Source: Micromonospora inyonensis
GTDB lineage: Bacteria > Actinomycetota > Actinomycetes > Mycobacteriales > Micromonosporaceae
Length of the DNA: 64,000 bases
Direction: 5' to 3'
Assembly (NCBI RefSeq): GCF_900091415.1
Contig: NZ_FMHU01000001.1
Span: forward strand, 1,116,001 to 1,180,000
A program made the position numbers and the translations under genes. The notes beneath the pieces are model-generated. The model was given only the letters and a program-made list of their open reading frames with translations, did no database searches and was not told where the DNA came from. Positions within the stretch are counted from its first letter, which is position 1. Each line of letters opens with the position of its first letter. Positions 50,485-58,702 of the stretch are shown here, piece by piece.

Positions 50485-50502
50485 GACCAGAACTGAGACC
50501 AC
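50482..50502. repeat. Paired TGAGACCA repeats, candidate integrase arm sites (right)
   Basis: TGAGACCAG at 50482-50490 and TGAGACCAC at 50494-50502 lie 12 bp apart and directly abut the right att repeat. They match the left pair in orientation and spacing. Confidence 0.55.
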
Positions 50503-50616
50503 AAGCGGAACGCCCGGTGCGATCCTCGCGGACCGACCGGGCGTTCTCGCTGTTCACGAGCGGTGGCGGCGGGATTTGAACCCGCGGAGGGCGTAAACCC
50601 TCACACGCTTTCGAGG
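50503..50616 (-). repeat. attR: Right att repeat within functional tRNA-Ser
   Basis: This is the partner of 37305-37418 (one mismatch). It restores the 3' part of the intact tRNA-Ser gene and its terminator hairpin (arms 50508-50518 and 50536-50546), so tRNA function survives the insertion. Confidence 0.92.
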
Positions 50617-50647
50617 CGTGCTCCTTAGGCCACTCGGACACGCCACC
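50561..50647 (-). tRNA. tRNA-Ser (anticodon CGA)
   Basis: It is 87 nt. The acceptor strand GGTGGCG (5' end at 50647) pairs with CGCCACC, and G is the discriminator. The anticodon stem-loop CACGC-CTCGAAA-GCGTG gives anticodon CGA (codon UCG). A long class-II variable arm (TGAGGGTTTACGCCCTC) and the T-loop TTCAAAT in a full stem confirm tRNA-Ser. CCA is not encoded. It is the integration target of the AICE. Confidence 0.96.
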
Positions 50648-50722
50648 GCCGAGAAGGGTACAGGACCAGCGGCCCGGACGCCGAACCGGCATGCCCCCGG
50701 ACGGCCTGGCAGGATCCCTGTC

Positions 50723-51430
50723 ATGAGTGTGCACATCGGCGCGAAGCCGGGAGAGATCGCCGAACGGGTCCTGCTGCCGGGCGACCCGCTGCGGGCCAAG
50801 TGGATCGCGGAGACCTACCTCGAGGACGCCACGTGCTACTCGACGGTCCGGGGCATGCTGGGCTTCACCGGCCGCTGGAACGGCGTCAAGGTGTCTGTCC
50901 AGGGCTCCGGCATGGGCATGCCGTCGGCCTCGATCTACGCCCACGAACTGATCAACGAGTACGGCGTCCGGTCGCTGATCCGGATCGGCTCCTGCGGCGC
51001 GCTCAGCGAGGACCTGAAGCTGCGGGACGTGATCGCCGCGAACGGGTCGGCCACCGACTCGAACATGAACCGGGTCCGCTTCGACGGGCTGATCGACTAC
51101 GCCCCGGTCGCCGACTTCGGGCTGCTGCGTGCCTCGGTCGAGAACGCCGAGCGGCGTGGCGTACCGATGCGGGTCGGGCCGGTGCTGGCGGCGGACGCCT
51201 TCTACACCGACCGACCGGACCTCTACGACCGGCTCGCCGACTACGGCGTCCTGGCGGTGGAGATGGAGTCGGCGGCGCTCTACACCATCGCCGCCCGGTT
51301 CAAGGCCCGCGCCCTCACCGTGCTGACCGTCAGCGACCACATCAAGACCGGCGAGAAGACCAGCTCCGCCGAGCGGGAGCAGACCTTCTCCCAGATGGTC
51401 GAGATCGCCCTGGACACGATCGTCGCCTGA
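50723..51430 (+). CDS. deoD: Purine-nucleoside phosphorylase, DeoD type
   Basis: The product is 235 aa from ATG 50723. It is a full-length hexameric-type PNP: the phosphate loop [56 protein letters not shown], and the nucleoside-binding [16 protein letters not shown] with [10 protein letters not shown]. It cleaves purine (deoxy)nucleosides with phosphate during nucleoside salvage. It is a single gene ending before a hairpin shared with tadA. Confidence 0.95.
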   Translation: MSVHIGAKPGEIAERVLLPGDPLRAKWIAETYLEDATCYSTVRGMLGFTGRWNGVKVSVQGSGMGMPSASIYAHELINEYGVRSLIRIGSCGALSEDLKLRDVIAANGSATDSNMNRVRFDGLIDYAPVADFGLLRASVENAERRGVPMRVGPVLAADAFYTDRPDLYDRLADYGVLAVEMESAALYTIAARFKARALTVLTVSDHIKTGEKTSSAEREQTFSQMVEIALDTIVA

Positions 51431-51445
51431 CTGCCTCGTGTGGTT

Positions 51446-51491
51446 GCAGGGGGCCCTTCCTACCCAGAATCCGGTAACAAGGGTGCCCTGC
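51446..51491. terminator. Imperfect bidirectional hairpin between deoD and tadA
   Basis: GCAGGGGGCCCTTCCTACC and GGTAACAAGGGTGCCCTGC pair with four non-Watson-Crick positions around an 8-nt loop. It lies between convergent genes, so it can terminate both. I recall similar sequences as frequent intergenic repeats in Micromonospora. Confidence 0.6.
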
Positions 51492-51516
51492 TACCACGCG
51501 ACGCAGCGCGCCCCCC

Positions 51517-52215
51517 TCAGCGGAAGAAGGCGCGCAGCAGGGCGGCGGACTCCGTCTCGAGGACGCCGCCGTACACCTCGGGACGGTGGTTGAGCCGGCG
51601 GTCGCGCAGCACGTCCCAGAGCGAGCCGGCCGCCCCGGTCTTCGGCTCCCAGGCCCCGAACACCACCGTCGACACCCGGGCCAGCACCAGCGCGCCCGCG
51701 CACATCGTGCAGGGTTCCAGGGTCACCACCAGCGTGCAGCCGTCCAGTCGCCAGCGCCCGAGCCGCTGCGCCCCCCGACGCAGGGCCAGCACCTCGGCGT
51801 GCGCGGTCGGGTCGCCGGTCAGTTCCCGCTCGTTGCGCCCGACGGCCACCTCGGCCCCGTCCGGCCCGTAGAGCACCGCACCGACCGGAACGTCGTCCGG
51901 GCCGGCGGGAGTCGCGGTCGGGGTGTCCGGGCCGGTGACGGCGACCGTCAGGGCGCGGCGCATCCACAGCTCGTGCCGCTGCCGCCGGCCGACCCCGCCC
52001 GGGTCCGCCAGCCCCTCCTCCGGCCCCGGTCCGATCCGACCGACGTACCCGGGGGTGGGCTGGCCCGGCCGGACGGTCTCCAGCGCGGGATCGGTGACAT
52101 CGGCTGGCCCACCGGCCGAGCCAGGCAGGGGGTCGCCCGCACGCAGGGAGTCGGCGGGACTCGGGGAGTCGCCGGGGAGAGGTGGCCCACCGGCGTCAGG
52201 AGGTGACCCGTTCAC
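51517..52215 (-). CDS. tadA: tRNA adenosine(34) deaminase
   Basis: The product is 232 aa. The GTG at 52215 overlaps the upstream stop (GTGA). The zinc deaminase core shows DPTAHAEVLALRRGAQ (His ligand and catalytic Glu) and VTLEPCTMCAGALVLARV (two Cys ligands). It converts A34 of tRNA-Arg(ACG) to inosine. The first 80 residues are Pro/Gly/Asp-rich and probably disordered; enzymes of this family usually start near MRRALTVAV, so translation from an internal start is possible. The partner gene upstream supports the call. Confidence 0.92.
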   Translation of the reverse strand: MNGSPPDAGGPPLPGDSPSPADSLRAGDPLPGSAGGPADVTDPALETVRPGQPTPGYVGRIGPGPEEGLADPGGVGRRQRHELWMRRALTVAVTGPDTPTATPAGPDDVPVGAVLYGPDGAEVAVGRNERELTGDPTAHAEVLALRRGAQRLGRWRLDGCTLVVTLEPCTMCAGALVLARVSTVVFGAWEPKTGAAGSLWDVLRDRRLNHRPEVYGGVLETESAALLRAFFR

Positions 52216-52733
52216 ACCTCGCGCAGCTCCTCGACCTCGTCGAAGCAGCCGAGCACCTGGCACACCTCGGCGGTGACGTCGGCGGGGAGCATGCCCTCCC
52301 GGGTGCAGAGGGCGATCAACCGCTGCGCGGGGATACCCAGGTCGGCGAGGAGGTCGGCGTCCCCGACCGGATCGGCCTCGGGGTCGACCGCCGGCTGGTC
52401 GGTCTCCGCGCCACCGCCGGCCGTCCGCCGTACGTCGCCGACGTCGTCCAGGTCGGGTGCCTTGAGGTCGCCGACCAGCACCGACCCGAGCCGGGACTCC
52501 TCGGCGTACGCCGAGTCGGAGCCGAAGACCCTCAGGTCCTCCCCCTCGTCCAGGCGCAGCACCACCAGGTACGCGTCGTCGGCCTCGACGAAGAGCAGGG
52601 ACAGGCCGGCGTCGGGCTCGACGTCCCGGAGGCGCTCGGCCACCTCGTCGAGATCCGTGACACCCCGAAGGTTCACCTCGGCGGCGGTCCAGCCGTCCGA
52701 GTCCCGTACCGCGGCCGCGGCGAAGTACGACAC
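52212..52733 (-). CDS. tRNA adenosine deaminase-associated protein
   Basis: The product is 173 aa (MSYFAAAAVRDSDGWTAAEV). The sequence GLSLLFVEADDAYLVVLRLD, then VFGSDSAYAEESRLGSVLVG and LIALCTREGMLPADVTAEVC, then VCQVLGCFDEVEELRE is the actinobacterial family always linked to tadA (TIGR03941, from memory). Its biochemical role is unknown. The 4-bp overlap couples it to tadA. Confidence 0.9.
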   Translation of the reverse strand: MSYFAAAAVRDSDGWTAAEVNLRGVTDLDEVAERLRDVEPDAGLSLLFVEADDAYLVVLRLDEGEDLRVFGSDSAYAEESRLGSVLVGDLKAPDLDDVGDVRRTAGGGAETDQPAVDPEADPVGDADLLADLGIPAQRLIALCTREGMLPADVTAEVCQVLGCFDEVEELREV

Positions 52734-52864
52734 TGTCCCCCCTGACTACCCGGCACCGGGTGCCGACCTGTTACGCGTGCACGGTAGCCGGTCGCGTCGG
52801 CGGGCGGCCGGTCAACGCCCCGATGAGGCGGTCAATCCCTCGGGAAAGTCGAGTCGGGCCGGTC

Positions 52865-52947
52865 CAGCCGGCGACCCGACGGCGGGCGGCGGTTGTCAGC
52901 CGACGACCCGACGGCGGGCGACAGGTCAGCCGGTGACCCGACGGCGG
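52865..52947. repeat. Three tandem GC-rich repeats
   Basis: The core CAGCCGGCGACCCGACGGCGG begins at 52865, 52897 and 52927 (periods 32 and 30 bp) with small differences between copies. The array lies downstream of a small candidate gene and upstream of the tadA operon. Confidence 0.7.
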
Positions 52948-53123
52948 ATGGCGATGAGCTGGCGCAACTGCTCCCTGCGTACCCGCTGCGGTCGCTCCTG
53001 CTGGCGGACCGCTCTGGCCCCGGCGAGTTCCGCGAGGAGCTGCAGGCGACGGCGGCTGCGGTCGGGGTCGAGCCGCGGAGTGGTCCAGGCCATACCGCCG
53101 AGGGTGGACCAGCCCTGTCGCAT
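52926..53123 (-). CDS. Possible small basic protein
   Basis: This is an open frame of 65 codons (RQGWSTLGGMAWTTPRLDPD, then RSRRRLQLLAELAGARAVRQ and ending QLIAIRRRVTG). Its composition and helix pattern look coding, and it is the only such frame in the 450-bp gap between two genes. An internal ATG would give 55 residues. No ribosome site is convincing. The 3' end merges with the tandem repeat array. No family recognised. Confidence 0.4.
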   Translation of the reverse strand: MRQGWSTLGGMAWTTPRLDPDRSRRRLQLLAELAGARAVRQQERPQRVRREQLRQLIAIRRRVTG

Positions 53124-53185
53124 ACGTCAAGGCGCGCTTCGGTGCGCAGCGGCGCGGCCACGCACTGCTCAACCAGAACGACCCC

Positions 53186-53572
53186 TCACCAGAGCGGCCA
53201 GTTCCCGCTGCCGGCCCAGCGCGCCACCACCATGGCCGCGGCGATGCTCCAGCCACCGGCGGTGACGATCGCCACGCCGGTGCCGACGCCCCGGTCACCG
53301 AAGCGGACCAGCACCAGGGCGACGGCCCAGGCCGCCACGCCGGCGCCCACCGTCCACCAGGCGTAGCCGCGCAGGTCCCCGCCGAGCAGGCCGAAGAGGA
53401 GCAGCCATGCCGCGGTGACCGCGCCGCCGGTGGCGACGCCACCCGCAGTGATCGGGTGCGGCTCGCGGTAGGTCGGGCGCACGGGGCGTCCGGAGGGAAA
53501 GAGGCCCGACGGGGTACGCCCCACCGGGTACCCCACGCCCGGCGGGGGCGGCGGTCCGGGTTGCCAGGTCAT
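53186..53572 (-). CDS. Small integral membrane protein
   Basis: The product is 128 aa from ATG 53572. A Pro/Gly/Arg-rich N-terminus (MTWQPGPPPPPGVGYPVGRT) precedes three to four membrane helices (ATGGAVTAAWLLLFGLLGG, AWWTVGAGVAAWAVALVLVR, GTGVAIVTAGGWSIAAAMVV). Such proteins are common in actinobacteria and have no known function. It diverges from the M23 lipoprotein gene with 66 bp between starts. Confidence 0.7.
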   Translation of the reverse strand: MTWQPGPPPPPGVGYPVGRTPSGLFPSGRPVRPTYREPHPITAGGVATGGAVTAAWLLLFGLLGGDLRGYAWWTVGAGVAAWAVALVLVRFGDRGVGTGVAIVTAGGWSIAAAMVVARWAGSGNWPLW

Positions 53573-53638
53573 CAGCGTCTCCTCCTCCCCGGGCCCGGCG
53601 GCCCCTCCCCCACCGTAGTGGTCTGTCAGGATGGTCGG

Positions 53639-54376
53639 GTGCTGCCGCGACTGATCGGGTGTGGGCCCACGCGGCCGGTCCTGCTGCTGCTCGTACCGCT
53701 GCTGGTGGCCGGGTGTGCGACCACCCGGCCGGGGGCGGCTCCGCCGACGTCCGCGCCGGCCGGGTCGTGGTCGCCGACCGGGCCCGCCACGCCGGCGCAG
53801 CCGGAGGCGACCGGGTCGCCGAGCGCCCGTCCCGCGCCGTCGCGCACCGGCCTGCGGTACGTCTTCCCGGTACGGTCGCGCAAGGTCGGCTACCACCCGA
53901 CCCACTCGGCGTACCCGGGCACGGACATCTTCGCCGACTGCGGCGAGCCGGTGGTCGCGGTGACCGACGGCGAGATCCTCGAGGTGAGCCGGGTGGACCG
54001 CTTCGACCCGAAGGGGCCGAGGGGGCCGTACAACGGCGGGCTCTCCGTCTCGCTGCTCGGCGACGACGGCGTGCGGTACTACGGCTCCCACCTGAGCGTG
54101 GTGGCCGACGGGGTGGACGCGGGGGTCCGCGTCCGGGCCGGGCAGCAGCTCGGTCTGGTGGGACGGACGGGTAACGCGAACAACGTCTGTCACCTGCACT
54201 TCGGCATCTCGCCGCCCTGCCCGGACCGGGACGGTTGGTGGATCCGGCGGGGCGTGGTCTGGCCGGCGCGCTATCTCGACGCCTGGCGGCGTGGGGTGGA
54301 CCGGGAGCCCGCCGCCGAGGTGCGCGCCTGGCACCGCAAGCACGGCTGCCCATCCGCCCCCACCTCGGCGAACTGA
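53639..54376 (+). CDS. M23-family (LytM-type) lipoprotein peptidase
   Basis: The product is 245 aa from GTG 53639. The first 25 residues end in a lipobox (PLLVAGC), so the protein is lipid-anchored. A Thr/Pro/Ala linker leads to the LytM core: THSAYPGTDIFADCGEPVV supplies the His and Asp ligands, and VCHLHFGISPPC supplies the HxH. Such enzymes cut peptidoglycan cross-bridges or act as activators. The ligands are all present, so an active enzyme is likely. Confidence 0.88.
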   Translation: MLPRLIGCGPTRPVLLLLVPLLVAGCATTRPGAAPPTSAPAGSWSPTGPATPAQPEATGSPSARPAPSRTGLRYVFPVRSRKVGYHPTHSAYPGTDIFADCGEPVVAVTDGEILEVSRVDRFDPKGPRGPYNGGLSVSLLGDDGVRYYGSHLSVVADGVDAGVRVRAGQQLGLVGRTGNANNVCHLHFGISPPCPDRDGWWIRRGVVWPARYLDAWRRGVDREPAAEVRAWHRKHGCPSAPTSAN

Positions 54377-54408
54377 CCCTCCACTCAGGTTTTAACCGGA
54401 CGGACACA

Positions 54409-54457
54409 TTGACGACTGTTGCCGTGTCGGCTACCGTCCGAGCGAGAGAGCGCTCTC
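54409..54457 (+). promoter_or_regulatory. Promoter and overlapping LacI-type operator of the glucanase
   Basis: TTGACG (54409-54414) and TACCGT (54432-54437) are 17 bp apart. Eight bases later is the perfect palindrome GAGAGCGCTCTC (54446-54457), close to the CebR-like operator core GAGCGCTC. It lies at the expected transcription start, so repression by a LacI-family sugar-sensing regulator is predicted. Confidence 0.65.
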
Positions 54458-54535
54458 ACGGCACGCTTTCCCCCCGTTTCTGGCAAGCACGTCACAAGCC
54501 GGCCAAACCGGCGCCGGGCGTGCGATGGAGGCCCG

Positions 54536-57424
54536 ATGAAACCTCCCGTCCCCCACCGCCCACTGGTGCTGGCCGCCGCGACAGCCCTGGCCGTCCTCGT
54601 CGGCGGCCTGGCTGTCAGCGTCACCACCCCCGCCGAGGCCGCAACCGTCGGCCGGGGCAGCTACACCACCGATCCGGTCGGCCCCCTGCCCGCCGGCTGT
54701 GGGCAGATGTCCACCAACCCCCGCCAGTTCGTCACCACCAACGCCCCCACCGGCCCGGTGCCCACCAACGACTGGTGGTCGTCGCTGCTGTGGAAGAAGA
54801 CCAACTGCGCGTTCAGCGAGCCGCTGCACGCACACCCGATCTCGTTCAACACGCTCATAGACGGCCTCGGCTTCTCGGCCACCTCCACCCCCACCATCAC
54901 CGGCACCGCGACCGGCGTCGGCGAGTTCAAGTACCCGTATCAGGAGGACATCCGGGTCGGGGTCGCCGGGCTCGCCGCACCGAACGTCAAGGTCGACGGC
55001 TGGACCGACTGGACGGTCAGCCCGTACTGGACCGACGGCGCGCGCACCCTGCGGGCCACCATCGGCCACGGCCTGCCCTTCGCCTACCTCCAGACCGGCG
55101 GCGGTGACGCGGTGGTCAACGTGACCGGCGGCAGCCCCACCGTCTGGTCGCACAGCGGCGGCACCATCGGCTTCACCGTCCGCGGCCACGACTACGTCGC
55201 GTACGCCCCGACCGGTGCGACCTGGACGGTCAGCGGCACCCGCATCTCGTCCAACCTGGCCGGCCGGGGCTACTTCTCGCTCGCCCTGCTGCCGCAGACC
55301 TCCGACTCGACGGCCCGTGCCTCGCTGGCCGCCACCTACGGCCAGGTCGCGCACGCCCACGTCACCGGCACCCGTGTCTCCTACACGTACGACCAGGCCA
55401 CCAGCACGGTCCGGACGACGTACGCCTTCACCACCACCGCCCGCGAGGGCAGCGCCAACCGCACCGTGGTCAGCCTCTACCCGCACCACTGGAAGTCGCT
55501 GACCGGGTCCACCCCGATCGCCCAGACCTACCCGTCGGCCCGGGGCCGGATGAGGGTGCTCACCGGCGTCACCCAGTTCCAGACCTCGATGCGCTTCCAG
55601 GGGGTGCTGCCCGAACTGCCCGCCGTCGCCACCGGCAGCGGCACGGACCTGACCACCCTGCGCAACCACCTCGCCGCCGTCCGGGCGAACCCGATGGACC
55701 GGCGCGGCAACGACACCTACTGGACCGGCAAGGGCCTCGGCCGGGCCGCCCGGATCGCCGAGATCGCCGACCTGGTCGGCGACACGGAGACCCGCACCGC
55801 CGCGCTGAACGCCATCCGCTCCACCCTCACCGACTGGTTCACCGCCTCGACGGGCAAGACCGAGCGGGTCTTCTACTACGACCGGAACTGGGGCACGCTG
55901 ATCGGCTACCCGGCGTCGTACGGATCCGACCAGGAACTCAACGACCACCACTTCCACTACGGGTACTACATAGCCGCCGCCGCAACGCTGGCCAAGTTCG
56001 ACCCGACCTGGGCCCGCGACGACCAGTACGGCGGCATGGTCGACCTGCTGATCCGGGACGCCAACAACTACGTGCGCAGCGACACCCGCTTCCCGTACCT
56101 GCGTGACTTCGACATCTACGCCGGCCACGACTGGGCCTCCGGGCACGGCTCGTTCGCCTCCGGCAACAACCAGGAGTCCTCGTCGGAGGGCATGAACTTC
56201 GCCAACGCGCTGATCCAGTGGGGTCAGGCCACCGGCGACGCGGCCGTCCGGGACGCCGGCATCTGGATGTACACCACCCAGGCGGCGGCGATCAACGAGT
56301 ACTGGTTCGACGTGGACAACGAGAACTTCCCCGCCGCGTTCGGCCACTCCACGGTCGGCATGGTGTGGGGCGACGGCGGCGCGTACGCCACCTGGTTCAG
56401 CGCCGATCCGGAGATGATCCAGGGCATCAACATGCTGCCGGTCACCGGTGGCCACCTGTACATGGGTTACCGGCCCGCGTACAACTCGACGAACTACGCG
56501 GAACTGGTCCGCAACAACGGCGGCGAGCCGACGGTGTGGCAGGACATCCTGTGGCAGTTCCTCGCCCTCGGCGACCCGGACGCGGCCCTGGCCAAGCTCC
56601 GCGCCAATCCCGGCTACACCCCCGAGGAGGGCGAGAGCCGGGCGCACACCTTCCACTGGGTACGCAACCTCGCCGCGCTGGGCAACGTCGACCGGGCGGT
56701 GACGGCGGACCACCCGCTGGCGGCGGTGTTCGTCCGTAACGGTGCCCGCACCTACGTGGCGAGCAACATCACGTCGTCGCCGATCACCGTCCGGTTCTCG
56801 AACGGGACCAGCCTCGCGGTGCCGGCGGGCAAGACGGCCACCACCGGGGCGTACACCTGGAGCGGTGGCAACGCGGGCGGCGGGGCGGACCCGAGCCCCA
56901 CGCCGACCACGACGCCCACCGCGACGCCCACGGCCACCCCGACCCCGACCGGCGCGCCCGACTCCCCGATCCGCTACCTGCTCGCCGGGGGCGGTCTCGC
57001 GGGTGCCGGCACCTCGGCCACCGCCACGGTGGCCGCCGCCAACGGCAACTACGACGGCCGGCCGAACAACGCCCTGGTCTTCACCGCGACCGGCCTCGAC
57101 CTCACCTACCAGAGTGGCACCGGCAGCTTCGACCTCTTCCTCGACGCCGGCTCGGCGGTCGGCAACGGCGTGCAACTGCGCGCCTCGTACGACCTGACCG
57201 GTGACGGCACCTGGGACCGGGTGGAGACCTACCGCTACTTCGCCACCGACCCGGTCCCCGGGTACGAGCACTACACCCAGAACCAGGGCCTCCTGACGGC
57301 CACCGGCGCGCACGGCAACCTGCGCAACGGCACCGTCAAGCTGGAGGTCTGGTCGGCCATCGGCAACAGCCCGACCACCCTCGGCGTGGGCAACCAGTCG
57401 GTCCTCCGGCTTCCCCACGCCTGA
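54536..57424 (+). CDS. Secreted endo-beta-1,3-glucanase, GH81, with C-terminal accessory domain
   Basis: The product is 962 aa from ATG 54536. A Sec signal peptide (residues 1-36, ending PAEAA) is followed by a beta-sandwich N-terminal domain (PTNDWWSSLLWKKTNCAFSE) and the GH81 catalytic region. The catalytic region contains ELNDHHFHYGYYIAAAATLA with the acid Asp, and GNNQESSSEGMNFANALIQW with the catalytic Glu. A Thr/Pro linker (residues about 785-805) joins a C-terminal beta domain (GLAGAGTSATATVAAANGNY) that resembles glucan-binding modules such as CBM56. It would hydrolyse fungal or algal beta-1,3-glucan outside the cell. Control by a LacI-type repressor is likely from the operator upstream. 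Confidence 0.9.
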   Translation: MKPPVPHRPLVLAAATALAVLVGGLAVSVTTPAEAATVGRGSYTTDPVGPLPAGCGQMSTNPRQFVTTNAPTGPVPTNDWWSSLLWKKTNCAFSEPLHAHPISFNTLIDGLGFSATSTPTITGTATGVGEFKYPYQEDIRVGVAGLAAPNVKVDGWTDWTVSPYWTDGARTLRATIGHGLPFAYLQTGGGDAVVNVTGGSPTVWSHSGGTIGFTVRGHDYVAYAPTGATWTVSGTRISSNLAGRGYFSLALLPQTSDSTARASLAATYGQVAHAHVTGTRVSYTYDQATSTVRTTYAFTTTAREGSANRTVVSLYPHHWKSLTGSTPIAQTYPSARGRMRVLTGVTQFQTSMRFQGVLPELPAVATGSGTDLTTLRNHLAAVRANPMDRRGNDTYWTGKGLGRAARIAEIADLVGDTETRTAALNAIRSTLTDWFTASTGKTERVFYYDRNWGTLIGYPASYGSDQELNDHHFHYGYYIAAAATLAKFDPTWARDDQYGGMVDLLIRDANNYVRSDTRFPYLRDFDIYAGHDWASGHGSFASGNNQESSSEGMNFANALIQWGQATGDAAVRDAGIWMYTTQAAAINEYWFDVDNENFPAAFGHSTVGMVWGDGGAYATWFSADPEMIQGINMLPVTGGHLYMGYRPAYNSTNYAELVRNNGGEPTVWQDILWQFLALGDPDAALAKLRANPGYTPEEGESRAHTFHWVRNLAALGNVDRAVTADHPLAAVFVRNGARTYVASNITSSPITVRFSNGTSLAVPAGKTATTGAYTWSGGNAGGGADPSPTPTTTPTATPTATPTPTGAPDSPIRYLLAGGGLAGAGTSATATVAAANGNYDGRPNNALVFTATGLDLTYQSGTGSFDLFLDAGSAVGNGVQLRASYDLTGDGTWDRVETYRYFATDPVPGYEHYTQNQGLLTATGAHGNLRNGTVKLEVWSAIGNSPTTLGVGNQSVLRLPHA

Positions 57425-57439
57425 CCCGCCTCCACCGAG

Positions 57440-57477
57440 CGGGGGCCGTCGTGGTCCGCAACCCACGACGGCCCCCG
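57440..57477 (+). terminator. Strong terminator after the glucanase gene
   Basis: Perfect arms CGGGGGCCGTCGTGG and CCACGACGGCCCCCG (15 bp) enclose an 8-nt loop, 15 bp after the stop. Confidence 0.8.
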
Positions 57478-57557
57478 CCGGCGTCGTACGGAAGATCCTG
57501 GCCGCGAGTCGGCCGGGGAAGCGGCGGAACGCGGGACGGGGGCGTAGGTTCGACCAC

Positions 57558-58631
57558 GTGAGCCGGGATCCCGTCGCCGACCTGCGCCGCATCGCGTTCC
57601 TGCTGGAACGGGCGAACGAGGCCACCTACCGGGTACGCGCGTTCCGTTCCGCGGCCACCACCCTCGCCGCGCTGCCGACCGGGGAGCTGACCGAGCGGGC
57701 CCGCACCGGGAAGCTCACCGAGCTGACCGGGGTCGGTGACGTCACGGCCCGCTGCGTGGTCGAGTCGCTGGCCGGCGAGGAGCCGGTCTACCTGCGCCGG
57801 CTGGCCGCCACCGAGGGCACCGACCTGGACGCGGCCGCCACCGACCTGCGTACGGCGTTGCGCGGCGACTGTCACACCCACTCCGACTGGTCCGACGGCG
57901 GGTCGCCGATCGAGGAGATGACCCTCGCCGCGGTCGAGCTGGGCCACGAGTACCTGGTGCTGACCGATCACTCGCCCCGGCTGAAGGTGGCACGGGGGCT
58001 GACCGCCGACCGGCTGCGCCGTCAACTCGACCACGTGGCGCAACTCAACGACGCGCTGCCGGAGGGGTTCCGCGTCCTCACCGGGATCGAGGTGGACATC
58101 CTCGCCGACGGCTCGCTCGACCAGTCCGAGGAACTGCTGGCCCGGCTGGACGTCGTGGTCGGCTCGGTGCACAGCGGCCTGAACGACGACCGGGCGAGGA
58201 TGACCCGGCGGATGCTCACCGCCGTCGCCAACCCGCACCTGGACATCCTCGGTCACTGCACCGGGCGGATGGTGTCGTCCCGTCCGGCCGGAGTGAAGGG
58301 TCCGGGCGACCGGGCGCACCGGCCGCGGACCCGGGCGGAGAGCGACTTCGACGCCGACGCCGTCTTCGCCGCCTGTGCCGAACACGGCAAGGCCGTCGAG
58401 ATCAACTCACGGCCGGAACGGCAGGACCCGCCGAAACGCCTGATCCGGCGTGCCCTGGAGGCCGGCTGCGTCTTCGCGGTGAACACCGACGCGCACGCCC
58501 CGGGCCAGCTCGACTGGCAGCGGTTCGGCTGCGAACGGGCCGCCCGGTGCGGGGTGACCGTCGACCGGGTGGTGAACACCCGGTCGGCCGACGAGCTGAT
58601 CGCCTGGGCACGGAGCCACGGCGACGCCTAG
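57558..58631 (+). CDS. PHP-domain hydrolase with PolX-like N-terminal domain
   Basis: The product is 357 aa from GTG 57558. Residues 1-95 are a helix-hairpin-helix region as in family X polymerases (AFLLERANEATYRVRAFRSA, then LTELTGVGDVTARCVVESL). The PHP domain follows: GDCHTHSDWSDG, TDHSPR, GIEVDIL, HCTGR and NTDAHAPG supply the metal ligands. The polymerase domain of bacterial PolX is absent, so this is a stand-alone PHP phosphoesterase. Its likely role is DNA-end or phosphate-ester processing, but no substrate is known. Confidence 0.88.
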   Translation: MSRDPVADLRRIAFLLERANEATYRVRAFRSAATTLAALPTGELTERARTGKLTELTGVGDVTARCVVESLAGEEPVYLRRLAATEGTDLDAAATDLRTALRGDCHTHSDWSDGGSPIEEMTLAAVELGHEYLVLTDHSPRLKVARGLTADRLRRQLDHVAQLNDALPEGFRVLTGIEVDILADGSLDQSEELLARLDVVVGSVHSGLNDDRARMTRRMLTAVANPHLDILGHCTGRMVSSRPAGVKGPGDRAHRPRTRAESDFDADAVFAACAEHGKAVEINSRPERQDPPKRLIRRALEAGCVFAVNTDAHAPGQLDWQRFGCERAARCGVTVDRVVNTRSADELIAWARSHGDA

Positions 58632-58702
58632 GAGGTTCGCGGTGGCCCGCCCCGACCAGCCGGCGCACCGGACCGGCGACGGACGCGACGGAGCGGCCGG
58701 GA

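Larger units (their letters stand above)
37305..50616. mobile_element. Actinomycete integrative and conjugative element (AICE) in tRNA-Ser(CGA)
   Basis: The 13.3-kb element is bounded by 114-bp direct repeats (37305-37418 and 50503-50616, one mismatch). It carries the standard AICE set in order: DUF6284, RRQRL zinc protein, membrane proteins, FtsK-like TraB, primase-polymerase, DUF3631 ATPase, Xis and tyrosine integrase adjacent to the right end. This predicts excision, rolling-circle or plasmid-like replication and double-strand DNA conjugation of the pSAM2/pMR2 kind. Cargo at the left end consists of an amyloid-motif gene pair and a regulator-hydrolase pair. All core genes are open, so it may be active. 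Confidence 0.93.

Noticed and set aside
37305..50616. Complete Pycsar or CBASS defence system in the AICE
   Set aside because: Only a PycTM-like protein is seen; no cyclase or nucleotidyltransferase motif was found in the element.
52771..53442. 223-codon minus-strand frame in the gap near the tandem repeats
   Set aside because: Ser/Pro/Arg-rich throughout and out of frame with the real membrane protein at 53186-53572.
54431..57625. 1064-codon open frame on the minus strand opposite the glucanase
   Set aside because: It is a codon-bias shadow of the GH81 gene: Val/Gly/Arg/Asp-rich, no domain, no ribosome site, while the plus strand has a full GH81 protein with signal peptide.
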